Part shown: positions 60,800-64,000 of the stretch, one piece after another
How positions within the stretch are numbered: position 1 is the first letter of the stretch
How the letters are laid out: each line of letters opens with the position of its first letter
From: Rotaria sordida
Lineage: Eukaryota > Rotifera > Eurotatoria > Philodinida > Philodinidae
Direction: 5' to 3'
Length of the DNA stretch: 64,000 nt
NCBI GenBank assembly: GCA_905250125.1
Contig: CAJNOL010000378.1
Location: forward strand, 62,001 to 126,000
Notes under the pieces: generated by a model
The model's database searches: none
Told to the model about the DNA's origin: nothing
The model's input: the letters and a program-made list of their open reading frames with translations, nothing else
Made by a program: the position numbers and the translations under genes

Positions 60800-63700
60800 T
60801 CGATCATTAATTATAAATATTGAACATGTTTTCTTTTTTAATTTTGTATTATCTCATATTTTGAATATTATCTACAAATGTAGGATGTTTTTATATTACA
60901 TATTAGTATCAATTATTTTCATGTGTTGATCATTTAAAAAAATCTATAAGAATGAAAAGAAACGATTTAAACAAGCAATAGAGTTCAATCAAATATGCAG
61001 ACTATACATTGAGTTCTCATCATTTCTTCTATTTCACCCACTTGTAATGTGTTGCTAGCCTCTTTCTTTCCGCCTCTCTCTCTCTCTCTCTCTCTCTCCT
61101 TTTTTTTTGGAAACAATCATTTCCATTGATTTCTACTTACATAGAAAAAGGAGAACGACGAGCAAGAAGATTCTTCTTTCTTCTCGCTCTATATTGCCTA
61201 ATCGATTCGTTTCGATTTTGTTTCTCGCTTTTTCTACACTGACAATATTTCCTCTTTTTTCTCTCGTCTTTTACTAATGCCTTTCGATTAGTTGCGTTAT
61301 ATATTGACACGCTAGATACAAATTATTAGCCTAAAGCATTGGTGATGAGAATGCATTTTGAGAAGAAAGAAAAAAAAAAGAAGGATCGCTGCCTGCCTTT
61401 AAGTAGATACCGGGACAACAATAAAAATAAGAGACAGAGAGAGCGAGGAGGGGGGAGAGAGAGAAGACAATAACTCTTCTACTTTCTCTCACTCTAACAC
61501 TTATTCTTGCTATTTTTCATATACATGTTAAGTGAGTAATGTGCATGCATTGTAGATACTACAGTACGTATATGTGATAGAAAAAAAAACTGATAATGAA
61601 GAGACAATACCGACAGTAATCCACGTAATAGTAGTTGTAACAGCGGTTATCTATGCTCTATGTTAGTAAATGCTTGATTGTTTAACGTAAAGAAAGAAAG
61701 CGAAAGCATAGAGTAATACTGATGATACCATTCATGCATCATACTATAGTTTTCTTTTCTCTATCTTTATTGGCATATACATAGATTGCAATACTGTTTG
61801 TTGTTGTTGTTGTTGATGTATGTAGTATAGAATAAAGGGCGGCATAGGAATGTGTGTATGTAAAGATTGTAAGAAAACACCTTGTCATCTCCCTGCCTGT
61901 CTCTCTTTCTCTTTTCTTTTTTTCCCTCTAAACTCCATGCTATGCCCACTGACTAACTGCGATTGGTAACGATGAACTTTGGCAAAGAGAAATGGAAAAA
62001 ATGACTTGTAATGATAATCATCATGATCATCATCTTACTATCGATGATGTTCTTCTTTTCTTTCTTGTTTGTTTTGTTCGTCTATTGTTTCTCCTATTAC
62101 AGTCTTATTTCATTAGATTGCCAATCAAAAATCTTTATATTTTTTTTTTTATTGCTACAACTTCGATTATTACATTGTGTGCTAAGCTATTACGAGACAA
62201 TTCTATACATTTGCCATTTACTCAGTCAGGTAGGTCTCTTTACTAACTTGTACGCTTATTTCATTCGCTACTTCTCTGTCTTTTTTATCATGATGATCAC
62301 TTGAACCTATTTGTGATTCATAATCGACTTTTTTCTCGCATGCATGCACGATTGTGAGTGTCGAACAAGAAAGTAGAGGCATACAGCCCAATGCGGAATT
62401 CGTCATTTCCTGTCATTGAGATCTAATCATCAGCAATAAGATGACGAAGAAAAAAGAATAAGAGAAAAAATTATTCAAAATACAGATTTTCTTATCATCT
62501 ATTGATTATGATATAAACTAAAAAAACCAAATAAAAATAAACAAAGAATTTTTATTCCTTTTCTTTTCTTATGCAGTTTTTATATATAAAATACGATTAA
62601 TTGACCTTTTATATTCTATTCTTTTTCTTTATGGCTTAATTCTCCAATATATATGTATATATATATATATATACTTATTATCTGTCATATTGGCAGTGAA
62701 GCGATGAAGACAACAAATCGTATGTCACTTTTAGGCTATCGCGTACTACAACTGTCATGTTTCTTTCTTTCATCACACGTTTGCGTAAGGCGTCGGGGAA
62801 TGATGTTCGCTTGATTTGCAATTTATTCACTGGCACCAATACTGTATATATTCTAGCAAATACGCATGATAAATCAACAGAAAGAAGGATTCTCTCCTCC
62901 CCCATCTGTGTTCGTATTTATTCCCAACAAATATTTGATTTTCTCTTATTCACGTTTTTTTCTTTTTTCTTTTTTTGCTCTATCGTTATTTCTTGATGAT
63001 GAACTAGAATTATTGAGGATCGTTACTATAGAGGGGAAAGGGGGTTGAAGGACAAATGTTGTCTTGTCATTTCTTTAGTTTGGTATGTGTCTTTCATACA
63101 CATATATATGATTGCATGAATGGGATTGATATCCGATAGTAAATATGTCATGAATGAATTCAATTCAAGAAATCGATACAAAATTGATGGATGATTAGTG
63201 TTCGTGTTATAATTGAAGTGAATATTATCTAGATTAATCAAATTGTTGAAATAAAACTAAATTAATTAATATAATAGTAATGATATTTATTTATCTTTAT
63301 CACGCAAACTGACATATGCATGTATAAAGTTTTGTTGTTTTTTTTTGTTATATTTCCTAACATATTAGAATCAACGATTTTTGCTTCAGTTCATAGATAT
63401 CACTTGTTTTAAATATAGCTGAAAAAAAAAAAGCGAAATTTTTTTTTTCAGCCACAAGCGACATCTGGAATTGATAAGTCAATGAGAAATGATATCTTAT
63501 AACCATGCTGTGTCAATATAACTCGGCATTTATCGTCCGTTTGCCTTGATAATGATAGTTGTCCATTTGGGAATATCGAATATCGTGTTGTCTTTCTCTC
63601 TTTTATCATCATTTGGGTTTATTACAAACTGTCAATCATTTTTAGTTTGTATTCTTTAAATAGCAAAATTCATTTCTCTCTTTTTTTTTAATATTAAGAA

Positions 63701-64000
63701 TATGACATTCATTATTTTTTCTTTTGTTTAAAATATTCTTGAAAATTATCTTCCTTTTGTTTTCCAATAGTGTCATTACTGTCATCATTGAAATTACTTT
63801 TTTCTTTTTTTTTTTTTTTTTTGAGAAATAAATAACCAAAAAACTTTCTCATCATAGCTTAGATTGGATGTTCACGAACTTCTTCTGCCTCAATACATTT
63901 GATCATATCGGGTTTTTTTCTTCTTTTTTTTTTTTTTTTGGCTGCTAGGCTTGATAATGCTCTCGAGATATAACAATGATTTTAGTGCTTGTTTATATAT
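60800..64000. other. Intergenic, microsatellites, no gene
   Basis: No conserved exon on either strand. There is (CT)n at 61073-61098, a GAGA-rich tract at 61429-61465 and (TA)n at 62648-62672, plus poly-T runs near 63800 and 63930. Short frames such as 61992-62246 and 62011-62304 overlap each other in T-rich sequence and look like chance. Confidence 0.5.
61073..61098. repeat. (CT)n microsatellite
   Basis: About twelve uninterrupted CT units, about 275 bp downstream of AGBL4. Confidence 0.9.

Noticed and set aside
62011..62304. 97-codon plus-strand frame, Phe/Ile/Leu-rich
   Set aside because: It overlaps a second frame of similar size in T-rich DNA, so the hydrophobicity reflects base composition, not a membrane protein.
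1..64000. tRNA, rRNA, CRISPR, bacterial operon or viral genes
   Set aside because: None were recognised by eye on either strand. The window is spliced eukaryotic DNA. A tRNAscan or Rfam search would be needed to exclude small RNA genes.

Overview
The window is AT-rich eukaryotic nuclear DNA from a small-intron invertebrate, most likely a rotifer of the bdelloid type. Five conserved animal genes are split by many short introns with ordinary GT/AG ends. Most coding starts have a 3' splice site (AG) at or just upstream of the ATG, as expected for spliced-leader trans-splicing. There are dozens of short inverted-repeat elements, and a degenerate TGTGGG-type array resembling the telomeric repeat reported from bdelloids. 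The organism call is an inference; no marker gene settles it.

Positions 1-23.7 kb are an accessory, transposon-rich region. It holds several inverted-repeat (MITE/foldback) elements and a TTAA-flanked piggyBac derivative that keeps the transposase C-terminal cysteine domain. It also holds a 5.2 kb hAT-like element with long terminal inverted repeats that carries a broken fragment of an NSF-type AAA ATPase gene, and a nearly intact TA-flanked mariner element broken by a single stop codon. Between them sit two paralogous three-exon genes (8226-8627 and 19102-19494) for small secreted peptides. They share exon lengths, intron phases and a conserved C-terminus, and I do not recognise the family. 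They are the best candidate here for something undescribed.

Positions 23.7-44.5 kb hold a minus-strand tandem array: LIG4 (DNA ligase IV, non-homologous end joining), INPP5A (type I inositol-polyphosphate 5-phosphatase) with a small unrecognised two-exon gene nested on the opposite strand in its second intron, and WDR44 (Rab11-binding WD40 protein). INPP5A and LIG4 are only 198 bp apart.

Positions 44.5-50.4 kb are mostly non-coding. They contain an unusually regular array of TTC/GAA units that matches an extended heat-shock element. From 50.4 to 60.8 kb lies a head-to-head pair sharing a 431 bp intergenic region: NPEPPS (puromycin-sensitive M1 aminopeptidase, minus strand) and AGBL4 (cytosolic carboxypeptidase 6, plus strand). 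The last 3.2 kb hold microsatellites and no recognised gene. Exon boundaries for all genes were placed by hand from splice signals, and reading phase is continuous across every intron. Homology calls are from memory of the families, without a database search.
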